This document shows, in pieces, positions 47,401-55,192 of a DNA stretch of 64,000 bases. The translations under genes were made by a program, and so were the position numbers. Below the pieces are notes generated by a model. It was given only the letters and a program-made list of their open reading frames with translations. It had not been told where the DNA came from and ran no database searches. How positions within the stretch are numbered: the stretch's first letter is position 1; the number at the start of each line of letters is the position of its first letter. The stretch is from GCA-2720975 sp964469565 (GTDB lineage Bacteria; Planctomycetota; UBA1135; GCA-002686595), in contig CAYXZD010000004.1 of assembly GCA_964469565.1 (NCBI GenBank), forward strand, positions 1 through 64,000, in the 5' to 3' direction.

Positions 47401-47819
47401 CGCCCGTGAGTCACCACGGCCCCAAGGCCATGCTTATCAACCACGCAGCCGGATCAGGCGGAGATGCATTCCCCTACTACTTCCGTCAAGCCGGGCTGGG
47501 AAAGTTGATCGGCACTCGCACCTGGGGCGGCCTCGTGGGTATCTCCGGCAACCCAGATTTGATCGATGGAGGATCCACCAGCGTACCGACCTTTGGGTTC
47601 TTCGAGAACGACGGCACGTGGGGGATTGAGGGCCACGGGGTCGAGCCCGATATCGAAGTCCTCGATGACCCGGCCTGGATGCTCGATGGCGCAGATCCGC
47701 AACTGGATCGGGCCATCGCCCATCTCCTCGAGGAACTCCAAGAACACGCACACGAGTCCCCCACGCGCCCGGCCCCACCCGACCGGAGCGGAGCCGGGAT
47801 CACCGAGGAGGACAAGTAA
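44499..47819 (+). CDS. Tricorn-like S41 peptidase with WD40-like propeller and acidic insert
   Basis: The product has 1106 residues from ATG 44499 (MLSTLPLLLLATIQSPSTA, a signal peptide); an upstream open frame extends into the typA promoter region. Two N-terminal PD40/TolB-like propellers follow (FSPDGQSVAFMASYDG, WSPDGKWIVYWSDR, WSPDSERLCFS). A Glu/Asp/Ser-rich tract (~residues 540-590) separates them from the tricorn core and PDZ domain (LNVGHAYNRPS, catalytic His region; GNWLLAVNGQRVD). The S41 domain has the nucleophile motif NHAAGSGGDAFPYY and GVEPDIEV. It probably degrades peptides in the periplasm. The acidic insert is unusual. Confidence 0.9.
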   Translation: MLSTLPLLLLATIQSPSTADAVMLRYPDISSDRVVFRYDGDLWLAPREGGHASRLTSSSGTESFPKFSPDGQSVAFMASYDGSPALYTLPVTGGLPTRVTHHPDQEVLCDWHPDGEQLLYHSSAISGIRRAPKMFLTGINGGQPQDLPMAFATFGSIHTAGDWVAYTPITREFRTWRRYRGGTAQDIWLFNLQSLESKRMTDDPATDSMPMWHGDEVVFLSDRGDKGIMNLWSHDLARGELRALTDFDDSGVRFPSMGPDDVVFEHRGQLLRYEFSSGTLHPIHIEIPQDRPALRPRYHDLEDAATNHAVAPQAKRIVVEARGDIFTVPVEDGVTHNLTRSNGVAERYPSWSPDGKWIVYWSDRSGEYELTRRRSDGKPFEGSDENAEQQLTELGPGWKYAASWSPDSERLCFSLESGELYLYQLESKSLSLIDTDPLGSAIDVDWSADSSWLTWARMHSQARNGAIMLYDVANATRHEVTSGMFNDSDPTFDLSGDWLYFLSQRTFQPTYSEFDTTWVYRDSTNLMAVALRDDVESPLAPTNSEEPIADENEPDDSSEPDEESGASEDSETEDGEANEEDSGSEDEPMQVDLVGFEGRILQLPLGAGRFEDLKGLNGKVLYMAQGEGRGSASLRVYDIQEQEGAEVLASAQGYECTPSGEKLLVGAGGKVAVISPAPQQKIDEAIDLSNLGAHIDPAQEWPQLVRDVHRIFRDWFYDANMHGVDWDGVRDRALGALGQATSREDVTFLIGEMIAELNVGHAYNRPSPSEEREGPDGPKTGLLGCDWELDSGAYRIKRILGCDYDSDVRSPLSVQGLGVTAGNWLLAVNGQRVDASQSLYQAFVGCAGRETLLTLNDSPQWNGEEREVVVKPLSSERSLRYRDWVAGRRAHVEQASGGRIGYVHVPDTGRNGQNELLRQFMGQYHKDALIVDERWNGGGQIPTRFIELLNRPTTNAWARRAGLDWEWPPVSHHGPKAMLINHAAGSGGDAFPYYFRQAGLGKLIGTRTWGGLVGISGNPDLIDGGSTSVPTFGFFENDGTWGIEGHGVEPDIEVLDDPAWMLDGADPQLDRAIAHLLEELQEHAHESPTRPAPPDRSGAGITEEDK

Positions 47820-47849
47820 CCGGGGGCTGCACCTTGCTATGATCGGGGT

Positions 47850-49490
47850 ATGCAGCCAATGGCCCATCGCCCCCCCACATGGCAGACCCCCGTCGGGGTG
47901 GGCACGTTCTGTGTCCTCACACTGCTCGGCGCCTGCTCCACTCAAGGAGCAGGCCCGGGCGATGGAGATAACCGCCCACAGGAATCTCCTCCCCAGCACC
48001 TGATCGTCATTTGCATCGACACCTTGCGGGCCGATCATCTCGGTTCGTACGGGTCTGAGATCCTCACACCCCATCTCGATGGTCTTGCAGCAGAGGGAGC
48101 GCGCTTCGCCATGGCGAGGGCTCATATTCCACTGACCGGCCCGAGCCACGCGTCCCTGTTTACCTCAAGCCTGCCCTCTGATCACGGCTGCACGGTCAAC
48201 TCCCAGAAGTTTCCGCCGCAGAACCACACGCTCGCCGAAATCCTGAGCGAACAGGGCTGGAACACGGCCGGATTTGTAAGCCTCGGAGTCCTGAGTGATT
48301 CCTTCGGATTCGCCCAGGGATTCGACTCCTATCACGCCACCTTCAAGGGCCGATGGTGGAAGGATGCTGCGGAGATGAACACGGCTCTGGAGGATTGGCT
48401 CAAAGCGCGTGAAGCTGCAGAGCACCAGTTCTTGTTTCTGCATTACTCTGACCCGCACTCACCCTATGCACCCGGTGATCGTGAGTACCCCAGGGTGGGC
48501 GTGCGCCTAGGAGACAAGATCATCGCTCGAGTACCCGCCGACTCGCGCAGTCACCCTGTGGCTGTGAACATGCAGGCTGCCCAGCAAGACCTCGAACTCG
48601 TACTCCCCGAGGGCTACACCCGCGATCAACTGGGTTGCTGGAAAGCCCGTGCCCAAAGCCCAAGCGTCAGAGTCCAGTTTGCTGAAAACGAGCCGTTCAC
48701 ACCCAGCGTACGCAATACGCCCGGTTTCCTGAACCTACCCCGTGCTCTGCGACTGATTGACCGCAGCGCCAAGGTCAATCGCGTGCAATTGCAACTCACC
48801 CTCCGACTTCAATTGCACCCTGAACTCCTCACCGAACTCTATCGCGAGGAGGTTGCCTATGTGGATCGGCAGATCGGTCAGGCCATTGGCGCACTGAAAG
48901 AGGCCGGCCTCTGGGACAACGCGGTCATCGTATTCACAGCCGATCATGGAGAGGGCTTGGGACAGCACGACCTCGTCGGACATGTCGACCAACTCTATGA
49001 CTCTGTGCTACACGTCCCGTTGGTGATCGTCGCCCCCGGCCAGATTGAACCAGGAAGCGTGATTCAGACCCACGTTGGCCATATCGATGTTCTGCCGACC
49101 TTGCTAGATTTGCTCCGCGTTCCTACCGCCGACCGCTTTCGAGGCCGAAGTCTCTTGCCCCTCATCGCACACGAGGCCAATGATGCCCCAAGGAAAACCC
49201 TGGGTGAAACGCACAAACCCGAGGCCAAGACCAATCAGCGCAGCCTCGTCGCAGACGGATACAAGTACATCGTGCACCTCGCGGACAACTCCGAGGAACT
49301 CTACGACCTAGCTAAGGACCCCGAAGAGTTACACGACATCGCTTCGATTCAACCAGAATCACTCGCCACCATGCGAGCCCTCCTAAGAGAAGAATTCGCC
49401 CTAGAGTTTGGCCCAGGAGTGGTTGGCGAGGCCGCCGAACTCAGCGAAGAACAACGGGATGGCTTGCGCGGCATTGGCTACGCGCGCTGA
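47850..49490 (+). CDS. Sulfatase-family lipoprotein
   Basis: A 546-residue protein with a lipoprotein signal (LTLLGACSTQG, lipobox Cys). It is an alkaline-phosphatase/sulfatase-superfamily hydrolase: ICIDTLRADHLGSYG supplies the first metal Asp pair, and FTADHGEGLGQHDLVGH contains the DHG metal site. The nucleophile region is TGPSHASLFTSSLPSDHGC, a Ser-type S-x-A-S variant without the canonical C/S-x-P-S-x-R. True FGly sulfatase activity is therefore uncertain and phosphodiesterase or sulfatase-like functions are possible. It is followed 12 bp later by the sulfotransferase. Confidence 0.85.
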   Translation: MQPMAHRPPTWQTPVGVGTFCVLTLLGACSTQGAGPGDGDNRPQESPPQHLIVICIDTLRADHLGSYGSEILTPHLDGLAAEGARFAMARAHIPLTGPSHASLFTSSLPSDHGCTVNSQKFPPQNHTLAEILSEQGWNTAGFVSLGVLSDSFGFAQGFDSYHATFKGRWWKDAAEMNTALEDWLKAREAAEHQFLFLHYSDPHSPYAPGDREYPRVGVRLGDKIIARVPADSRSHPVAVNMQAAQQDLELVLPEGYTRDQLGCWKARAQSPSVRVQFAENEPFTPSVRNTPGFLNLPRALRLIDRSAKVNRVQLQLTLRLQLHPELLTELYREEVAYVDRQIGQAIGALKEAGLWDNAVIVFTADHGEGLGQHDLVGHVDQLYDSVLHVPLVIVAPGQIEPGSVIQTHVGHIDVLPTLLDLLRVPTADRFRGRSLLPLIAHEANDAPRKTLGETHKPEAKTNQRSLVADGYKYIVHLADNSEELYDLAKDPEELHDIASIQPESLATMRALLREEFALEFGPGVVGEAAELSEEQRDGLRGIGYAR

Positions 49491-49502
49491 TAGGCCTAGC
49501 AC

Positions 49503-50417
49503 ATGTCGAAAACCCCGCCCCATCCCGTCTGGAGTCCCGATCCCACAGAACTCGAGGTGCACCGCCGTGGATTACGCTGGAAGCGTCGCAAATTGCTCGC
49601 TCGCCTCGCCCTGCGATTGCCTACGGCCCCACTGCGAACCCTCCCTGATTTCCTGGTCATCGGAGCCGCGAAGAGTGCCACCACTACCCTGTACGCATAT
49701 TTAGAGCAAAGCCCCAACGTGGCCTGGTCCCTTCGCAAGGAAGCCTTCTTTTTCAATCAGACTTTTCACTGGGGCCTCAACTGGTACCGCGCCTTTTTCC
49801 CTCTGCGTTCTGCCATTCGAAGGCAGGCCCGTGCGGCTGGCGGTCCGGTGCTTACCGGCGAAGGTTCGCCAGACTACCTGCTGCACCCCCATGCCCCTCA
49901 ACGCATCAAGGCCATACTGCCCGCAGCCAAACTCGTGGTCATTTTGCGCAACCCAATCGACCGGGCCTACTCGTTCTACAAGCACCAAATCATGCGCACG
50001 AACGAGCCCCTTTCGTTTGGCGATGCGATCGCCGCAGAGGATGGGCGCCTTGCTGGCCAACTCGAGAGAATGCAAAGCGATGAACGCTACGCCTCCTTCA
50101 ATCGTCAGCATTACTCTTACAAAGCGCGCGGGTGCTACATGGACCAGATCGACAACTGGCTCAAGCATTTTCCGCGCGAACAGTTACTGGTGCTGTTGAC
50201 CGATGACCTCCATCAAGACCCCGCAGGCACCGTGCGCACGATGACTGACTTCCTCGGCCTGCCCCCCATTGCCGTTGAAGTTCCCAAACGCACCCACGAA
50301 GGCGTCAAGATTGATGCGATGGCCCCCGAGGTACGGGACGAGCTCGTCGAGTATTTCAGGCCCCACAATGCGAGGCTTGGCGAGTTCTTGGGGCGTGCAT
50401 TGGACTGGGACCGTTAG
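49503..50417 (+). CDS. PAPS-dependent sulfotransferase
   Basis: A 304-residue sulfotransferase starting at ATG 49503. The 5'-phosphosulfate-binding loop is VIGAAKSATTTLYAYLEQ, the 3'-phosphate-binding motif is LVVILRNPIDRAYSFYKHQI (RxPxxRxxS), and the catalytic-region acid lies in LTGEGSPDYLL. The protein ends without a membrane anchor. It would transfer sulfate from PAPS to a glycan or other acceptor, fitting the neighbouring sulfatase-family gene and the sulfotransferase remnant in the polysaccharide locus. No PAPS synthesis genes lie nearby. Confidence 0.88.
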   Translation: MSKTPPHPVWSPDPTELEVHRRGLRWKRRKLLARLALRLPTAPLRTLPDFLVIGAAKSATTTLYAYLEQSPNVAWSLRKEAFFFNQTFHWGLNWYRAFFPLRSAIRRQARAAGGPVLTGEGSPDYLLHPHAPQRIKAILPAAKLVVILRNPIDRAYSFYKHQIMRTNEPLSFGDAIAAEDGRLAGQLERMQSDERYASFNRQHYSYKARGCYMDQIDNWLKHFPREQLLVLLTDDLHQDPAGTVRTMTDFLGLPPIAVEVPKRTHEGVKIDAMAPEVRDELVEYFRPHNARLGEFLGRALDWDR

Positions 50418-50536
50418 GCGCGTTGAGCCGAATTGGGCACCCCGTGGGCGCCGCACCGCACTATGCTAGGGGCTTGTTCGTCGAGTCCATCTAGACCTCA
50501 GCGCCCTTACCGCGAGCCTGTTTCAAGAGCCCTATC

Positions 50537-53500
50537 ATGAGAATCGCCCTGCGTCCCTGCCTCCTCATCCTTTGCGCACTGTTCTCCAGCCACGCTCGGG
50601 GGCAAGAACACGTCGACACACCGAACTACGAACAGGCGAACAGATTCACGTCAGCGTATCTGCGTCAGCGGATGTACAGCACTTCGGTCCAGCCCCATTG
50701 GATCGGCGAAACCGATCGTTTCTGGTACAGCTACAAGACAAGTGCCGGCACGAAGTACTACCTCGTGGATCCTGAAGCTGGCATCCGCAAACCCCTCTTT
50801 GACCATGAGCGCATGGCGGCCGCACTCTCCTTGGCCTTGCACCAACCGATCGATGCTTTTCAACTGAATCTAGGAAGCGCCGAGATCAACGAGGAGGGCA
50901 CCGAGTTAGAAGTACGACTGAACGACAAACGGTTCAAGATCACACTCGCCACGGCCACGGTCGAGTCGATAACAAGCGAAAAGGCCAGCAGTGAGTCGAA
51001 CGACTCTGGCTCTGAACGCAGCAGCTCACGCAGTTGGTCCACTCGCAGTAACACTTCCAAGAAGAAGGATCCGCGGGCTCACCGACATTTCTCCCCGGAT
51101 CGGACGGCCTACGTGTTCGCCCAGGAACACAACCTCTACTACGTGGAAGCCTCGGAAGAGGTCAAGGCGGAGGTGGCCGCCATTGATGCTCGCATGAAGG
51201 CTGAGGCCAAGGCCAAGAAGACTGCAGAGGAAGCAAAGGAGGGGAACGATGACAAGGACACGGGCGTGGATCAGAAGTCCGGAGAAAATGAAAAGGTCGT
51301 TGAAGACTCCAAAGAGACCGACAACAGCGACAAGGAGACTGAACAGGTAGGGAATCAGGACACGAAGCTCGAGAAGACCCAGGGTGAAGGGGGCAAGACT
51401 TCACAAGGGGACAAATCTGGCAAAGCGACCGTAGAAAAGGTGCGGACCGGGGAAGACGACCAAGGGGAAGAGACGACCGGAGAGGGCCACCAAGACACGG
51501 GCAAAGACTCAGAGCAAGTGAGTGACGATTCGACCCAGGTGGAGAAGCTGGACACGCAGACTGGGGACGAGAACCAGGAGGAGGGTGGAAAGGACTCCGA
51601 CAAGGACAGCAAGGGCGANNNNNNNNNNNNNNNNNNNNNNNNNNNNNNNNNNNNNNNNNNNNNNNNNNNNNNNNNNNNNNNNNNNNNNNNNNNNNNNNNN
51701 NNNNNNNNNNNNNNNNNNGGGACGAGAACCAGGAGGAGGGTGGAAAGGACTCCGACAAGGACAGCAAGGGCGAGGGATCAAAGTCCGGCGGCAAGTCCGG
51801 CGGCAAGTCCGACGGCAAGTCCGACGACAAGTCCGACGACAAGTCCGGCGGGGATTCCAACGAAGACTCCGATGAGAAACCCAAAGACGACAAGCCTAAG
51901 GTGGACGAGCGCGAGGCGTGGGCCGATGCCATCGACGAAAGCAAAGCCCTTCAGCTGACCACGGACGGCGAGGAAAAATACGAGTTCTACAGCGGCAGCC
52001 GCTACCGGCGTGGGAGTTTCCAGCTTGAAGAGGGCCAAGAGGCTTACCTAGACATCCTGCAGACTGGCGAATTCACCGACGCCCTGCCAGGGGATGGGGA
52101 CAAGGACAAGCAAGACTCCAAGACGAAGGAAACCCGCGACGACAAGGACAGCCAAACCAAGGTCAATGAGTCGGACGGCGAGAAGGACTCTGAGACAGAT
52201 CAGGACAAAGACGAGGAAGAGGGCCCCGAGAAGAGCCGCCCGTCGGTGAATTGGTCCCAAGACTCCACATCCTTCTATGCCACGCGTCGTGATTCCCGAG
52301 ACATCGAAGAGTTGTTTCTCGTGAACTCCTTGTCCACGCCTCGCCCCACCTTGGAGTCCTACTCCTATCCCATGCCGGGTGAGAAAAACGTCGCACGCAG
52401 CGAACTGTTTGTATTCGATCGAAACCGCAAGAGCCTGTTCAAGATCGAAGGCAAATGGAAGGACGAAGGTTACCGGAACATCCACTGGGGAAAGGTCGTC
52501 ACACGGGAGAAAGACGATAGGGCCAGCGCCGACAAACAGGGCGAATCCGATTCTAGCCGAGCTGCAGAGGAAGAGGAGCTCGACCTCTCAGGCACCGGCG
52601 ATACGCTACGCTTCCAGCGCCGTGATCGACTCGTCCGCAGCGTCGAATTGTGCTCCATCGACGTCCGCACGGGCAAAGTGACGACTCTAATCGAAGAGAA
52701 TTTCGAGCGGGCCAACATCGCACCGCAGAGTGTTCGCTACCTCAAGGATCGCGATGAGCTCCTGTGGTGGTCTGAGCGCAGCGGATGGGGGCATTTCTAC
52801 CTGTACAGCAAGGACGGCGAGTTCAAGAACGCTGTAACCAGCGGTCCCTTTAGGGCCAGCAAGATTGTTGAAGTGGACGAGGACAAGGGCTTGCTCTACT
52901 TTCGGGGAAACGCGCGGGAGAATGGTGAGAATGTGTATTACGAACACCTCTACCGAGTGTTTCTCGACGGCAGCGGGCTGACTCTGATGGATCCAGGTGA
53001 TGCGAACCACCGCTCGATCCTATCGCCCAGCAAGAAATACGTGGTCGACAACTGCTCACGCGTTGACATGGCACCACTCTCCCGGCTCTGCGACGCAGAG
53101 GGCAAAGAGATTCTGACTCTTGAAGAATCAGACCTCTCGCGGCTGTATGCGGCCGGGTGGAAAATGCCCGAGACGTTTACATTCAAAGCAGCCGATGGAG
53201 TGACCGACCTCTATGGGAATCTGTGGAAGCCCTTCGACTTTGATGCGGCCAAGAAGTACGCCATCATTGCAGAGGTTTATCCCGGACCACAGATGGAAGG
53301 TGTGAGCCATTCCTTCTCGGCATCTCATGGTAGACAGCAGCTAGCGCAGTTGGGGTTCCTAGTTGTGCAGTTGGGACACCGGGGTGGCACCCCTGGGCGC
53401 TCAAAGGCCTACCACAGCTACGGGTACTTCAACCTGCGGGACTACGGGCTTGCCGACAAGAAGGCAGGCATCGAACAGTTGGCTGAACAAAGGCCGTATG

Positions 53501-54141
53501 TGGACATCAATCGAGTCGGCATCTATGGCCATTCAGGCGGAGGATTCATGACGGCGGCAGCTTTGATGCTGAAACCCTACAACGACTTCTTCAAGGTGGG
53601 CGTCTCGTCGTCAGGCAATCACGACAACAACGTCTATGGTTACTACTGGGCCGAGCGGTATCACGGCATGAAGGAAGTGCCCGTTGAGAATAAAAAGGCC
53701 AAGAACAGCCGAGCCAAGGAAGTATCTAATGCAAAGCCAAGGGACGGTGACGAAGAGAAGACCACAAAGGTCACTACGCGAAAGGACGACAAGACGGATC
53801 AGGTAAGAGATGGCGAGGGCAAGAAAACCAAAGAGGAGACAACCCAAGAGACACGCTTTGAAATCAAGGTGCCTTCGAACGCGGAATTAGCGGAGGGGTT
53901 GAAAGGCCACTTGCTGTTGACCCATGGAGACATGGACAACAATGTGCACCCAGCCGGAACTCTGCGCCTTGTGGATGCCCTTATCCGGGCCAATAAGCGC
54001 TTCGACCTGCTTATGTTTCCCGGCAAGCGGCATGGCTATGGAGATGCGTCGGGGTACTTCACCCAACGAAAGTGGGACTACTTCGTCCTGCACCTGATGG
54101 GGCACCGACCCACGAACGCAGACATTCTAGACAAGGACTGA
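50537..54141 (+). CDS. Secreted S9 (dipeptidyl-peptidase IV-like) peptidase with long charged low-complexity inserts; spans a false gap
   Basis: After collapsing the gap (see 51564-51773), one 1149-residue frame runs from ATG 50537 to 54141. A signal peptide (LRPCLLILCALFSSHARGQE) leads to a DPP-IV beta-propeller and a C-terminal catalytic domain with the nucleophile GIYGHSGGGFM (GxSxG), HGDMDNNVHP (Asp) and FPGKRHGYGD (His). Between residues ~220 and 403 lies a Lys/Glu/Asp/Ser/Gly tract, with further inserts at ~515-565 and, in the catalytic domain, near KKAKNSRAKEVSNAKP. Typical S9B enzymes are ~700-750 residues, so about 350 extra residues are low complexity. It should release N-terminal dipeptides outside the cytoplasm. 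Confidence 0.9.
51564..51618. repeat. 55-bp terminal overlap, left of gap
   Basis: The last 55 bp before the N run are identical to the first 55 bp after it (51719-51773). The position, exactly at both contig ends, shows two contigs that overlap but were not merged. Confidence 0.95.
51619..51718. other. Scaffold gap (100 N), apparently artificial
   Basis: Placeholder gap flanked by identical 55-bp ends. Removing the N run and one repeat copy (155 bp in all) leaves a reading frame of exactly 1150 codons. The alternative, a real longer repeat array in this low-complexity coding region, cannot be excluded. Confidence 0.93.
51719..51773. repeat. 55-bp terminal overlap, right of gap
   Basis: Second copy of the 51564-51618 sequence. 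It is read in the same amino-acid frame as the left copy, encoding GDENQEEGGKDSDKDSKG. Confidence 0.95.
51781..51852 (+). repeat. Six-copy 12-bp repeat coding for KSGG/KSDG/KSDD
   Basis: Six in-frame 12-bp units (aagtccggcggc and variants) encode a Lys-Ser-Gly/Asp tetrapeptide array inside the S9 peptidase insert. Slippage here changes length without shifting frame. Confidence 0.9.
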
Positions 54142-54144
54142 TCA

Positions 54145-55137
54145 ATGGAGTGCGGCTCCCGCGCCACCCACCTGCCCTTCACCTCACCCTGGCTGCTCGC
54201 TCCCATGGAGGGCGTCACCGAGCCCTGTTACCGTGGTGAGGTGCTGGCCTTGCACAACCCTGCCCATCTTGGGGGAGCGTGTACGGAGTTCTTGCGCGTC
54301 GTCGACCACGGTTTTGACAGCGCCCATGTGGCGCGTCATATAGGTGCAAGTTCTTCACGCATCCCGGTGGGCGTGCAACTCATGGGCAGCCACATCGAGG
54401 CAATCGCGACCACAGCCGCCTCCGTCACCGAGACGAATGCTGCCTTTCTCGACCTCAACTTTGGATGTCCCACCCGTGGCGCCCTCAAGACCTGCGCCGG
54501 GGCTGCCCTTCTGCGAGAGCCAGAGCGTATTGAGGAACTTGTCGGGGTTTGCGTTGAGGCCACCGCAGGCCAGTTGCCAGTCAGCGCCAAGATCCGTGCG
54601 GGATTTGAAGACGCCAGCCAACTGGAGGAAATCGCACTCTCCGCTCAGGAGGGAGGCGCCTCCCTACTGACAGTCCACTGCCGGACCCGGGCCGAGGGCT
54701 ACACGCCTGAGGTAGACTGGACCCGCATCGCACGGGCGGTGGATGCGTTAGACATCCCCGTGTGTGGCAATGGAGGAGTGCGCAGGTTCGAAGACTTGCA
54801 ACGCATGCGCGATGAAACTGGATGCGCCTATGTGATGGTGGGCCATGCAGCCCTGGCCAATCCATGGGTGTTCTCAGGGGAAGAGGTCCGCCGGGCCCAG
54901 GCAGTGGGATTCCTGAATCGCTACAGCCAATCTCTAGCCGCAGCTGGCGCACAGCCGCGCAAGAGAGCGGCGCGGCTCAAACAACTCATTCGAGTTTGGA
55001 ATGCCGGCGAATTCGTAGCCGAAGAATCCGAACGACGCTCATGGATGGCAGAACCCAACCCGGCCCAGACCATCGAGCGCTTGGAGCGGCTCGCAACGCA
55101 CAGCCTTCTAGAACAGGATCACGCAATCCAACAGTAG
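54145..55137 (+). CDS. dus: tRNA-dihydrouridine synthase
   Basis: A 330-residue FMN-dependent Dus enzyme that reduces uridines in tRNA D-loops. The TIM-barrel features are WLLAPMEGVTEPCYRG (FMN-binding start), VQLMGSHIEAI, LDLNFGCPTRGALKTCAGAA (catalytic Cys in NFGCP), SAKIRAGFED, VHCRTRAEGY and VCGNGGVRRFEDL (phosphate-binding). It starts 4 bp after the S9 peptidase stop. DusA, DusB or DusC subclass is not decided from sequence; NFGCPT differs slightly from the usual NxGCP[AS]. Confidence 0.92.
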   Translation: MECGSRATHLPFTSPWLLAPMEGVTEPCYRGEVLALHNPAHLGGACTEFLRVVDHGFDSAHVARHIGASSSRIPVGVQLMGSHIEAIATTAASVTETNAAFLDLNFGCPTRGALKTCAGAALLREPERIEELVGVCVEATAGQLPVSAKIRAGFEDASQLEEIALSAQEGGASLLTVHCRTRAEGYTPEVDWTRIARAVDALDIPVCGNGGVRRFEDLQRMRDETGCAYVMVGHAALANPWVFSGEEVRRAQAVGFLNRYSQSLAAAGAQPRKRAARLKQLIRVWNAGEFVAEESERRSWMAEPNPAQTIERLERLATHSLLEQDHAIQQ

Positions 55138-55141
55138 CCCG

Positions 55142-55158
55142 CCCAGGGAACCCCTGGG
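55142..55158. terminator. Hairpin between convergent dus and pepA genes
   Basis: A perfect inverted repeat (cccaggg-aac-ccctggg; 7-bp GC-rich stem, 3-nt loop) lies just after the dus stop and faces the end of the convergent pepA gene. A second palindrome, ggcccgggcc, lies at 55172-55181. The U-tract is missing, so this is a candidate bidirectional terminator or 3'-end stabiliser only. Confidence 0.5.
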
Positions 55159-55192
55159 CCCAGCCTGTAGCGGCCCGGGCCCTCCAACGACC

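Noticed and set aside
50537..54141. S9 peptidase as a frameshifted pseudogene
   Set aside because: The frame change is explained by a 100-N placeholder flanked by identical 55-bp ends; removing 155 bp restores a single frame of exactly 1150 codons.
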